Source: a virus. From it: 24,993 nucleotides of DNA. The position numbers and the translations under genes are program-made. Position 1 is the stretch's first letter, and every line of letters starts with the position of its first letter. Shown here piece by piece: positions 16,801 to 22,044 of the stretch. The notes beneath the pieces were generated by a model. The model had not been told where the DNA came from, did not search any database, and saw only the letters and a list, made by a program, of their open reading frames with translations. Where the stretch lies: positions 1 to 24,993 of the IMG/VR virus record IMGVR_UViG_3300005747_000205; one strand, 5' to 3'.

Positions 16801-17917
16801 AATTGGACCAAGCACTACACCAGATGCATTCAGTGGTAGAACAGGTCTTAATGATTCAAGTGCATTGGGTGTTATTTTAGAAAATGACGGTGAGACTTAC
16901 ACAGGTAATAATGCTCCTGCGGCTAAGTTCTTGATTAACAGTTACAGTGGTAATTTAGATGACTTAACTTACTATCCTAACTGGGCCTCACAGGGTGCAA
17001 CTGGTAACATAACTCTTGATTTACCGCAACTTAAAGCACCGCAATTACAGTTAAAATCATTTAGAGGTGCTAAGAGCACAGCAAATGCTTCAAGTTACTT
17101 ACTGGAAGCAGGTGACGTTGTGGGTAAAGTTGTATTCAGCCCAGGACAAACAACTGGAACAGGATTCCAAGGTGCAGATTTATTTAATCCACCTAGTGCA
17201 ATCACAGTAGATGTCGGTGATGCTAATATTACAACTGTTGCTAATGCTTACATGCATTTAACAACAACTCCTGATCCAAAGACTAACTTGGGTTACATGA
17301 GAAACAACACTGATAACACTTCAGGTGCTAATCAGCAAACTAACTTTACTACAAAAGCTGGCAATGTGACCATAGCCGCTCAAGTAGATGGTAAAATAAC
17401 ACTAGCGCCTACACCAGATTACGGTGATGCCGCTAACAGCACAGTTTGGACAAGATATCCAGGTAGCACACATGAGTATCACACTTATTTAGATGCTGGA
17501 TTCTTAGACAACGGTGCAAAGACAGGTACATTAGTAGAGATACAGCCCAAGTCAGGAACTACAACTGGTAGTGGTGGCTTAGGTTATGATTCAATAGGTG
17601 ATGCTACGCTAAGAATCAATGTGCATGAGTCAAATGGTGTGATGAAGAAAAGATGGGAAATCACTAACGAACAAAGTACTGGTAATTTATTAATCAGTGA
17701 TAACACAAGTGGCACACCAGATACATTCATACACTTAAACGGTGGCAGAGTGTTTATTGACAAATCATTACAATTACAAAACTTAACCACAGCAGAAATT
17801 AATGCATTAGCAAGTCCACAAGCAGGTGATGTGGTGTTTAACACAACACTTACATTAATATGTTTCTACAATGGAAGCACTTGGCAGAAAATAAATTCTA
17901 GTGCAATGGGGTCATAG
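13817..17917 (+). CDS. Long tail fibre / receptor-binding protein
   Basis: This 1366-residue protein is the largest in the window and probably the host-contacting fibre. It opens with a short repetitive NVTVTVNQANITVDEANSN stretch, then two 42-residue repeats (about 49-90 and 94-135), three copies of an 'EGTNLYYT..R' element (about 168, 632 and 657) typical of trimeric fibre shafts, many TTGN and ANISGN-type strand repeats, a non-repetitive globular region from about 730 to 1250, and a C-terminal module AEINALASPQAGDVVFNTT ending near residue 1360 that closes many fibre proteins. GGGAG lies upstream of the ATG. No intramolecular chaperone protease (S74) motif is visible. The small gene right after it repeats the C-terminal module. 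Confidence 0.8.
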   Translation: MSNVTVTVNQANITVDEANSNVAVTTTQSNITVAEIPIISDAIIRAALSVTDTGGDGSLTYSNISGVFTYTGPDQTEANARITGAPLQVRQHVSATNTGGDGSLSYSNTTGVFTYTGPDQTEANARIAAAPLQVRAHLNDGDGIFYNSTTGVISADISAILGNLTTTDITEGTNLYYTTDRANTAITDFDGALTPSSLTTTGNVESDDHVVGRKIISGVRTSATTVTANGNIEAGNIALSGTGKLELGGNVEGGSSTQFIGGSLDIGSTIPSDIAGWEFDGGTNRLGAPITGSPGAQSQYYVDLGGAATQFPNFTWVNDSNSDLQKWEVGYGVLGSNNLIGGGYTWYRGNNTLQANTLEANTIETTGNINSGPLYVTGDSTIVGNLQVNGNIDYVNVEDLLVTDNTITLNYGNAAARDAFIYVDRSGTGGGTNAHIKWNETSDGWEFYDATDTVAINDLLQNVVEDTTPQLGGDLDLNGKTIQAGNANSTLAAIEFGSGYGVGTGGRLYGDTTEIAIDSGAELNFLSQGNTEIRYNEQNAATDVFRLRNAVNTVLEAGYSVGPDLKLGRSNALEIDGASLTLNGELNYANATVVGALSSNANITTTANVSGAYILGDGSALTSSLTNYTTSDLTEGTNLYYTDGRFDTRLATKSTTDLAEGTNLYYTNARANAAFVDSLDNITTAIVSDSNITTTANISADNVLTDVVESATSVTLYGKGTGVELDKAIDSTDVSTIVNLDTTGYSLADATTPADFTVGDHTPSLIVSLTTVAGSPTAFVGDLYGGALGSVDAAMLRGPGFSSGFTSGNPDLVLTPEYSAVPGTANIEAAFNTTGSTFAFIPANGLNNSSAGLYGSGGKGWSVFNTTTQSAEDVFPLNAYSTGVLNNTITFSENALVSATTTLLLLPGMAQTSGSNVILKYYAKNNTNAGGNAEPTGLYGRLSTFDQPETLSNVTFDALSYGNVSSVTMSSVNTKNIADFEGQAESAARFPRGLLIGPSTTPDAFSGRTGLNDSSALGVILENDGETYTGNNAPAAKFLINSYSGNLDDLTYYPNWASQGATGNITLDLPQLKAPQLQLKSFRGAKSTANASSYLLEAGDVVGKVVFSPGQTTGTGFQGADLFNPPSAITVDVGDANITTVANAYMHLTTTPDPKTNLGYMRNNTDNTSGANQQTNFTTKAGNVTIAAQVDGKITLAPTPDYGDAANSTVWTRYPGSTHEYHTYLDAGFLDNGAKTGTLVEIQPKSGTTTGSGGLGYDSIGDATLRINVHESNGVMKKRWEITNEQSTGNLLISDNTSGTPDTFIHLNGGRVFIDKSLQLQNLTTAEINALASPQAGDVVFNTTLTLICFYNGSTWQKINSSAMGS
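13961..14221 (+). repeat. Tandem 135-bp repeat in the fibre gene
   Basis: Two copies of a 42-residue unit (13961-14086 and 14096-14221) share GGDGSL(T/S)YSN, GVFTYTGPDQTEANARI and APLQVR. The DNA is almost the same over the second half of each copy. A shorter, diverged third piece (DGDGIFYNSTTGVISADIS) follows. Confidence 0.9.
14318..15829 (+). repeat. Three dispersed 'EGTNLYYT' fibre-shaft repeats
   Basis: The element D-(I/L)-(T/A)-E-G-T-N-L-Y-Y-T occurs at about 14318-14362, 15710-15754 and 15785-15829, followed each time by R-x-(N/D)-x-x-(I/L/F). The second and third copies are 75 bases apart. Such elements are widespread in trimeric phage fibres. Confidence 0.85.
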
Positions 17918-17919
17918 TA

Positions 17920-18099
17920 ATGGGTGAAGCATATATGGTTATCTTAGATGAAAATCCAGAGCACAAAACAAGAGCGGAGATTGATGCTATTGAATCTCCT
18001 GCACAGCATGTACAATACTACGACACTACAAATGACGAATATTTGGTATACCACAAAGGCGAATGGCATGTGTGGAATAATCACCCAGGACATGCATAA
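17920..18099 (+). CDS. 59-residue protein repeating the fibre C-terminal module
   Basis: An ATG two bases after the fibre stop opens a 59-residue frame that ends overlapping the next start (TAATG). Residues 19-53 align without gaps with residues 1326-1360 of the fibre: AEI(D/N)A(I/L)xSP, then (Y/F)(D/N)TT, a Tyr seven residues on, Trp and Asn, about 11 identities in 35. It therefore looks like a stand-alone copy of the fibre tip domain, carrying several extra His and Trp residues (HKGEWHVWNNHPGH). It may cap the fibre, help it to fold, or be a spare tip. The ORF is short, but tight spacing on both sides and the similarity make it convincing. Confidence 0.7.
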   Translation: MGEAYMVILDENPEHKTRAEIDAIESPAQHVQYYDTTNDEYLVYHKGEWHVWNNHPGHA

Positions 18100-18293
18100 T
18101 GGCAAAGTATAAAGGATCACAGTGTAAAACAGATTGTAGCGGACACAAAGCAGGTGCTCGTTACACTAGAGTAGGTGGTAGGACACTTACTCGTAGCAGT
18201 AGCAGTTTTAACAATGGTATGCGTCTAGAACAAAAGTCACTAAAGAAGAAAGGCAAGAACACTAGATTAAGCATAAGAAAGAAATCAAAGTAA
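18099..18293 (+). CDS. Small basic protein with CKTDCSGH motif
   Basis: This 64-residue, strongly basic protein has a Cys pair near the start (KGSQCKTDCSGHKAGARY), a Ser-rich centre (TRSSSSFNNGMRL) and a lysine-rich tail. Its start overlaps the previous stop by one base. I recall similar small proteins with 'YKGSxCKxDCSGHxAG' and 'SSSFNxGM' near tail genes of marine phages, where the role is unknown. The C-x3-C-x2-H cluster could bind metal and the basic tail could bind nucleic acid; both are guesses. Confidence 0.65.
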   Translation: MAKYKGSQCKTDCSGHKAGARYTRVGGRTLTRSSSSFNNGMRLEQKSLKKKGKNTRLSIRKKSK

Positions 18294-18322
18294 CGAGTAG
18301 GATACAGCAACAATAATAGGAG

Positions 18323-18751
18323 ATGAAAAATGCCAATGGGAAAGAACAGAGGAACAAAGAAGAAGAAAGACAAGAAGAAAAAGAACAGAGGCACAAAGAA
18401 GTAGATTGGACTGGGTACTTTCAAAGTATCAGACCAATGTGTCCATGGAGTTTAAAGGCTTGGATGGAAAATAAAATATTACACATACAACATACACAAG
18501 GATGTGAATTAACCTGGTGTGCATGTTTCAGAGAATCAGGACATGAAGCACTGTTATTCGAATATGAGGATCTAAGTGTAGATGAGTTGTTGGTCATAGT
18601 GGATAAGATAGAAGCAAAATATCCAGACTTAGTAGCATTTTATAGTCATCCAATAGAAGCGGATAATAACACTGAAGTACCTTGCGTAATAGTACAGGAC
18701 AAACAAACCTTAACAGACTTAAGGAAAAAAATAGGATTTGAAAATGAGTGA
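18323..18751 (+). CDS. Hypothetical protein with DWTGYFQSI-type N-terminal domain
   Basis: The recognisable part runs from VDWTGYFQSI (residue 27) to the end and includes CPWSLKAWMENKI, a TWCACFRESGH stretch and a C-terminal VIVQDKQTLTDLRKKIGF. I recall 'DWTGYFxSI...CPWS' proteins from marine phage genomes, with no known role. The ATG at 18323 is directly abutted by AGGAG (18318-18322), which leaves no spacing and so cannot serve it well. Residues 1-26 are a purine-rich string of K, E, Q, R, N that overlaps the 24-residue gene in another frame. The true start could be here, or the frame may be reached by a -1 slip from the 24-residue gene. The end overlaps the following gene. Confidence 0.6.
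   Translation: MKNANGKEQRNKEEERQEEKEQRHKEVDWTGYFQSIRPMCPWSLKAWMENKILHIQHTQGCELTWCACFRESGHEALLFEYEDLSVDELLVIVDKIEAKYPDLVAFYSHPIEADNNTEVPCVIVQDKQTLTDLRKKIGFENE
18330..18404 (+). CDS. Tiny lysine-rich protein (24 residues)
   Basis: The ATG at 18330 is seven bases after AGGAG (18318-18322), the ideal distance, whereas the competing ATG at 18323 touches the same site. The product begins MPMGKNRGTKKKK and is 24 residues with about half lysine. I recall short 'MPMGKG...KKK' proteins as separate genes near similar neighbours in marine phages. It is coded in a frame different from the 142-residue frame that covers the same DNA. Function unknown; nucleic acid binding is possible. Confidence 0.5.
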   Translation: MPMGKNRGTKKKKDKKKKNRGTKK

Positions 18752-18839
18752 AGAATTAACAGCAGAACAACAAGCAGAGATCGAGCGTATACAAGCGGAA
18801 CTAGAACCTATATGTGAGGCGGCGAGACAGCATGGCTAA
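18744..18839 (+). CDS. 31-residue acidic helical protein
   Basis: The ATG at 18744 overlaps the end of the previous gene (TGA at 18749-18751) and the stop at 18837-18839 overlaps the start of the next. The product is one acidic helix (MSEELTAEQQAEIERIQAELEP, broken here only by Pro near residue 22). AGGA lies about nine bases upstream of the start. The end-to-end packing with both neighbours supports translation. Function unknown. Confidence 0.45.
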   Translation: MSEELTAEQQAEIERIQAELEPICEAARQHG

Positions 18840-19071
18840 GCAACCCACAGTAGACACAGTACAAGCTGAACTGATTCAACTTACCAAAGAGAATACCAAA
18901 GAGCATTCAGCTCTAGAAACAAAAGTAGACCATCTACAAGAACAAATAAAAGAAAACAAATCCTTCTTTACTGAACGTTTAGACCGTTTAGACAACAGAA
19001 TATGGACTATAGTTATACTAACACTGGGCAGTTTACTTGCTAGTGTGTTAAGTATAGCACTTAAAATATAG
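18832..19071 (+). CDS. XhlA/holin-like membrane protein
   Basis: I chose the ATG at 18832 (MAKQPTVDTVQAEL); the one at 18814 adds only MRRRDS within the previous gene. The 79-residue product is a coiled coil (residues 10-52, ALETKVDHLQEQIKENKSFF then TERLDRLDNRI) followed by one C-terminal transmembrane helix (about residues 54-78, IWTIVILTLGSLLASVLSIA). That layout fits XhlA-type (haemolysin XhlA) proteins that sit beside holins and endolysins in lysis cassettes. It could act as holin or spanin helper. No endolysin gene is found near it. A hairpin made by TTAAGT and ACTTAA overlaps its end. Confidence 0.5.
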   Translation: MAKQPTVDTVQAELIQLTKENTKEHSALETKVDHLQEQIKENKSFFTERLDRLDNRIWTIVILTLGSLLASVLSIALKI

Positions 19072-19113
19072 CCAAAAACTAGCCCAAAAACACCAAATAT
19101 AGATAAATATTAT

Positions 19114-19251
19114 TGTGTAAAGAGCTCGTTCATTAATTAACATTTTCATGTTAATAACTCCATGTACTTATGAGCTCCAATCATTTAGATACACTATAAA
19201 GTAATGTTTGCCAAAATATGCCTTATATCGATTATCGAGTTTCTTTACACA
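19114..19251 (+). other. Possible structured RNA or DNA element with a long-range stem
   Basis: TGTGTAAAGA (19114-19123) pairs perfectly with TCTTTACACA (19242-19251); after a short internal loop CTCG (19125-19128) pairs with CGAG (19236-19239). Inside, ATTAACAT (19136-19143) pairs with ATGTTAAT (19148-19155) over a TTTC loop. The closing stem is long for chance at this distance, but conservation cannot be tested here. Confidence 0.4.
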
Positions 19252-19259
19252 CTTATAAT

Positions 19260-19283
19260 AAAATAATTTTGCCAAATTATTTT
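19260..19283. repeat. A/T hairpin around a TGCC loop
   Basis: AAAATAATTT (19260-19269) and AAATTATTTT (19274-19283) form a perfect 10-bp inverted repeat around TGCC. Composed only of A and T, it would melt easily in RNA; as DNA it may be a protein-binding site or part of an unwinding element. A related TTTGCCAAAAT occurs at about 19207. Confidence 0.5.
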
Positions 19284-19295
19284 TATTCTCTTAAG

Positions 19296-19329
19296 ACTCC
19301 TATTGTGTGGCCATAATAGGAGTTTTTTT
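19296..19329 (+). terminator. Rho-independent terminator of the late operon
   Basis: ACTCCTATT (19296-19304) pairs perfectly with AATAGGAGT (19315-19323) over a 10-base loop and is followed by an unbroken T run (19323-19329). This is the best terminator in the window and faces the + strand; the opposite strand lacks a T run after the stem. Confidence 0.85.
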
Positions 19330-19400
19330 ATGGCCCGTGTTTTAGCCCTATATTTTAGTATTTGTATAAATAGTAGTGTAAGGTGGCAAACAAACAAAAC

Positions 19401-19429
19401 TTGACATTTAAAACTATTTCTGTTAATAT
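19401..19429 (+). promoter_or_regulatory. Sigma70-type promoter before the 373-residue gene
   Basis: A perfect TTGACA (19401-19406) is followed after exactly 17 bases by TAATAT (19424-19429), with TG one base upstream of the -10 as in extended -10 promoters. It lies between the terminator and the next gene and gives a leader of about 40 bases before the ATG at 19475. Confidence 0.7.
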
Positions 19430-19474
19430 ACAACAGTATCGGCATAGATGTAATACACTAATAAGGAGCTCATT

Positions 19475-20596
19475 ATGTATACACCAAACTTTGATAATCC
19501 CAAAGTTATCAATAGAAGTAAAACAGCACTAGGATTTTGCCTAGGTGTTTTTAGCCAAACAAAACCCAAAGAGTGGAGCACTAGGCACATTGATCAATAC
19601 TTTGGACAAAAACAAAACAATTTAAGCCAATATCTAAGAACACAATTATTGTGTGTTGATGATAATCACTACAACATGGACACTGGCAAGTGTAAAAAGT
19701 ACACACTAAATTATGAAGGTGCAAAACAGTTACACAAAAAATTATTCCCCAACATAGACTTCACACTAAAACGCAAATATGATTTAGTTACACAAAGTGC
19801 GGCTACAAAACATCATGAAGAGTTTGAAACTGGTAATTTTAAATACAATGATAAAAGCAACAGGTATTGGCACCCACTACAAAATCATAACAGTGAAGAA
19901 AGAAAACAAATGTTTGCACAATATGGCTACTGTCACATATACGACATAAAAGCATGTGCTCCAACGTTGATCACACACCTAGCAGAAGCACTAGCACCTA
20001 AGCAAACTATTACTGTTAAACGCATGAGCAAAACATTTGACTATCTGTTGTGCAATATGAATCAATTTAGAAGTGAACTTGCACATGATATTGGTATCGA
20101 CGTAACTGATGCCAAGCGAATAATAAACAGTTTGTTTGCTGGAGCCAAATTGGCTTGTAATCCAGACACTGCAATTTTTAAACTGTTAAACTGTGATTAT
20201 GATAAAATGCATTTGCTACAACAACATCCACGATTGTGTGAATTAAGATCTGCAATTACCACTGCATGGTCAATTATTGCTCGAGGTGAAATAAGCGGAG
20301 AACCTGTTATATTCAAGAGAACTAATCAACGCATAAACAGTAAACACAAATGGGCAGTGTATTTTAAATATGAAAGAGCTATCATAAGCATAGTGATTGA
20401 ATACCTAAATGCTAGACGTATCAAGTATTTTATAGAACATGATGGTTGGAGTTGTAATCAACGCATAAACCTAATAGAATTGGAGAACATAATAAGAAAG
20501 AAAACAGACATAAACAGATTAAAATTAGACTATAACTTTTGTTCTACCAGCACTGACGTGCTAGTAGAGAAAGAGTCAAGCACTGACGTGCTTTGA
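19475..20596 (+). CDS. Unknown protein with possible polymerase-palm-like motifs (putative replication protein)
   Basis: This 373-residue protein starts after AAGGAG (about 19463-19468) and has its own promoter. Residues 1-95 look like a winged-helix DNA-binding domain (WSTRHIDQYFGQKQNNLSQY). Then come three spaced elements that recall polymerase palm motifs: HIYDIKACAPTLITHL (154-169, Asp157) like motif A, DAKRIINSLFAGAKL (212-226) like the K-x3-N-x2-(Y/F)-G helix of family A polymerases, and KYFIEHDGW (317-325, His322-Asp323) like the HD of motif C. It is far shorter than known replicative polymerases and has no visible exonuclease. The match is a reading by eye and weak; a replication initiator or a protein of unrelated fold is possible. 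The last residues carry a doubled STDVL, made by a DNA repeat. Confidence 0.6.
   Translation: MYTPNFDNPKVINRSKTALGFCLGVFSQTKPKEWSTRHIDQYFGQKQNNLSQYLRTQLLCVDDNHYNMDTGKCKKYTLNYEGAKQLHKKLFPNIDFTLKRKYDLVTQSAATKHHEEFETGNFKYNDKSNRYWHPLQNHNSEERKQMFAQYGYCHIYDIKACAPTLITHLAEALAPKQTITVKRMSKTFDYLLCNMNQFRSELAHDIGIDVTDAKRIINSLFAGAKLACNPDTAIFKLLNCDYDKMHLLQQHPRLCELRSAITTAWSIIARGEISGEPVIFKRTNQRINSKHKWAVYFKYERAIISIVIEYLNARRIKYFIEHDGWSCNQRINLIELENIIRKKTDINRLKLDYNFCSTSTDVLVEKESSTDVL
20549..20592 (+). repeat. Two copies of a 14-bp self-complementary repeat at the end of a gene
   Basis: AGCACTGACGTGCT occurs at 20549-20562 and 20579-20592, 30 bases apart and in frame, giving the repeated STDVL at the protein's C-terminus. 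Each copy is itself a hairpin (AGCAC/GTGCT with TGAC loop). The second copy is the core of the terminator described next. Confidence 0.85.
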
Positions 20597-20601
20597 CTTT
20601 T
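20574..20601 (+). terminator. Hairpin overlapping the stop codon of the 373-residue gene
   Basis: AGTCAAGCAC (20574-20583) pairs with GTGCTTTGACT (20588-20598) with one bulged base, over a TGAC loop, and TTT follows. The stop codon TGA (20594-20596) lies inside the right arm. It is a plausible weak terminator. The perfect palindrome TCTAATTAGA follows at 20601-20610. Confidence 0.5.
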
Positions 20602-20621
20602 CTAATTAGAACTTTTATGAA
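20593..20621 (+). promoter_or_regulatory. Candidate promoter for the small-gene and packaging unit
   Basis: TTGACT (20593-20598, five of six matches to TTGACA) is followed after 17 bases by TATGAA (20616-20621, four of six). It overlaps the terminator hairpin and lies about 110 bases before the next gene. Confidence 0.4.
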
Positions 20622-20649
20622 AAAAGACGTTATATATTATATGTTTTAT

Positions 20650-20674
20650 ATAGTGTATTACCATAGTGTATTAC
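20650..20674. repeat. Tandem 12-bp direct repeat (possible operator)
   Basis: ATAGTGTATTAC is present twice, at 20650-20661 and 20663-20674, separated by one base (13-base period). It sits between the candidate promoter and the ATG at 20729, where a regulator could bind. Period and length would also suit iterons, but only two copies are seen. Confidence 0.6.
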
Positions 20675-20728
20675 TTCTTTTTTTATCAGTTCAGTTGAAC
20701 CTAATGCAAACACACAGAGGACAATAAA

Positions 20729-21034
20729 ATGATAACACAACAACATAAAACATGCGATACACATCCAATCAATATTGACTGGGAACTCACAAACACAAAT
20801 GGATTACCTGCTGTGGTATGTAAGCAGTGTGTAAACAAAAAAGGCAAACGTAAAGGCAAAGCCAAGTTTATTTGTTGGCTCAGTCGCAAAGACTTGTACA
20901 AGATACAATTTGGTGATGATTGGGAACACAAATACAATGAACATTTAGTGGCTAATCAACTTGCAGAACAACGTGCTCAAAGAGAAACATTTAATGGCGA
21001 TGTTCCGGGCAATTATACCGCATACACAGGATAA
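20729..21034 (+). CDS. Small putative zinc-binding protein
   Basis: This 101-residue protein has C9-x2-H12 and C31-x2-C34, spaced like a zinc ribbon or finger (TCDTHP and VCKQC), followed by a lysine-rich turn (NKKGKRKGKAKF) and a helical, charged second half. GAGGAC lies about nine bases before the ATG. It is the first gene after the 373-residue gene and may be an accessory nucleic-acid-binding protein. I do not recognise a named family. Confidence 0.55.
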   Translation: MITQQHKTCDTHPINIDWELTNTNGLPAVVCKQCVNKKGKRKGKAKFICWLSRKDLYKIQFGDDWEHKYNEHLVANQLAEQRAQRETFNGDVPGNYTAYTG

Positions 21035-21042
21035 GTAATAAT

Positions 21043-21219
21043 ATGAAATTTTCAAATAGAAAGCCTTTTGTGATAAAGGACAAACAAGACCAAAACATTG
21101 CAGACTTGCGTAAAGAGTTTGAACGTTACTTGCTAGAACGTGCAAAAGAATCAAAAGGCACTGGTGTAGATTCAGAAAAATACTTGCGTATATTACGAGG
21201 TAAACCACCTAAAAAGTAA
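21043..21219 (+). CDS. 58-residue helical hypothetical protein
   Basis: A frame starting at ATG 21043, nine bases after the previous stop, codes for 58 residues: a basic start (MKFSNRKPFVIKDKQDQ), a charged helix (ADLRKEFERYLLERAKE) and a basic C-terminal helix ending RGKPPKK. The upstream GGATAAG is a weak ribosome site. The spacing and the helix-forming composition support it; function unknown. Confidence 0.5.
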   Translation: MKFSNRKPFVIKDKQDQNIADLRKEFERYLLERAKESKGTGVDSEKYLRILRGKPPKK

Positions 21220-21240
21220 CATTGATTATAAGTACTGTTA

Positions 21241-21579
21241 ATGATACAAATAACAGACATAGACACACTTATAGACCACGCAGAAAGTTTAATCAAAAGC
21301 ACTCACAGAAACAGCAATTTCAGTAGAACTTCAAAAACACCTAATCATCTCACTTATGATATAAGACGCATAGCATCACATTATGAAACAACTGGTGAAA
21401 TTGCTTTAAAAGATATCAAATACTTAGAACACATATATAATGCCACAAATGAATACCTATTAGACCACGTGTACATACATGGTAAATGGACAACATGGCA
21501 AAGCACAAAACATCGCAATTATAATATAAAACGTGGCACACAGCCCACAAAAGTATCCGGTTTCGTCAATAGAAGATAA
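21241..21579 (+). CDS. Hypothetical protein, mostly helical
   Basis: This 112-residue protein has no family I recognise. It contains three probable helices (TDIDTLIDHAESLI, YDIRRIASHYETTG, LKDIKYLEHIYNATNEYLLDH) and a basic end with NYNIKRGTQPTKVSGFVNRR. No good ribosome site precedes the ATG at 21241, so expression may be low. It lies just upstream of the small terminase candidate. Confidence 0.5.
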   Translation: MIQITDIDTLIDHAESLIKSTHRNSNFSRTSKTPNHLTYDIRRIASHYETTGEIALKDIKYLEHIYNATNEYLLDHVYIHGKWTTWQSTKHRNYNIKRGTQPTKVSGFVNRR

Positions 21580-21632
21580 ATACTATTGCAATTACAAGCA
21601 TAAGGCTTGGACTACACGAGAGTGGATACAGT

Positions 21633-22022
21633 ATGAAACAACAACCTAACTACCAAGTAAAACAAATTAAATACGGTGAAAAAACTGTACAGGGCAGAGT
21701 AGTGGGCAGGAATAAAACTGTCATACCTGAAGAAGAATTTTACAAGTTAGCATGTCTACATTGCAGTTGGAAAGATCTTAGCGACTTTTACAACGTACCT
21801 GTGGGCACATTGCGAGACAATTTCGCAGATTTATACATAAAAGGCACACAAACCACGAAGCAGAAACTCCGTCAAAAGATGTTAGAGACTGCTATGAATG
21901 GTGATAGAGTAATGATGATATGGTTAAGTAAACAATACTTAGGCATGACTGATAGCGGAATAAATGATGGCGGCGAGGAAGACAACATGTTACCTTGGAC
22001 CGCAACAGAGGAAGATAAATGA
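21633..22022 (+). CDS. Putative small terminase subunit
   Basis: This 129-residue protein has a helix-turn-helix in residues 38-66 (KLACLHCSWKDLSDFYNVPV then TLRDNF) followed by a charged helix and a segment TTKQKLRQKMLETAMNGDRVMMIWLSKQYLG, a pattern often found in small terminases ('K..LR...Y..AL.G...M.I.LGKQ.LG'). The small subunit binds the packaging site and loads the large subunit. It has an acidic C-terminus (DGGEEDNMLPW). Three other genes now lie between it and the large subunit, which is unusual. No strong ribosome site is seen. Confidence 0.6.
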   Translation: MKQQPNYQVKQIKYGEKTVQGRVVGRNKTVIPEEEFYKLACLHCSWKDLSDFYNVPVGTLRDNFADLYIKGTQTTKQKLRQKMLETAMNGDRVMMIWLSKQYLGMTDSGINDGGEEDNMLPWTATEEDK

Positions 22023-22044
22023 TCAATCAGTTCGTGAGCGTAAA

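Larger units (their letters stand above)
19072..19474 (+). other. Non-coding intergenic region with nested inverted repeats
   Basis: About 400 bases lie between the lysis-like gene and the 373-residue gene and I see no convincing protein gene. From left to right it has a long-range stem (19114-19251), a hairpin inside it (19136-19155), an A/T-only hairpin (19260-19283), a clear terminator (19296-19329) and a promoter (19401-19429). GAGCTC occurs at 19122, 19172 and about 19467. It separates the late structural operon from the next unit and may also hold a small RNA or an origin. Confidence 0.75.

Noticed and set aside
19205-19267. A 20-residue hydrophobic frame MFAKICLISI in the intergenic region
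   Set aside because: No ribosome site, very short, and it lies across the inverted repeats, so I count it as chance.
19330-19404. A 24-residue frame starting MARVLALYFS with AGGAG seven bases upstream
   Set aside because: The apparent ribosome site and spacer are the right arm and T run of the terminator, so the spacing is probably coincidental, and the stop falls within the promoter. It is worth a glance only if transcripts read through.
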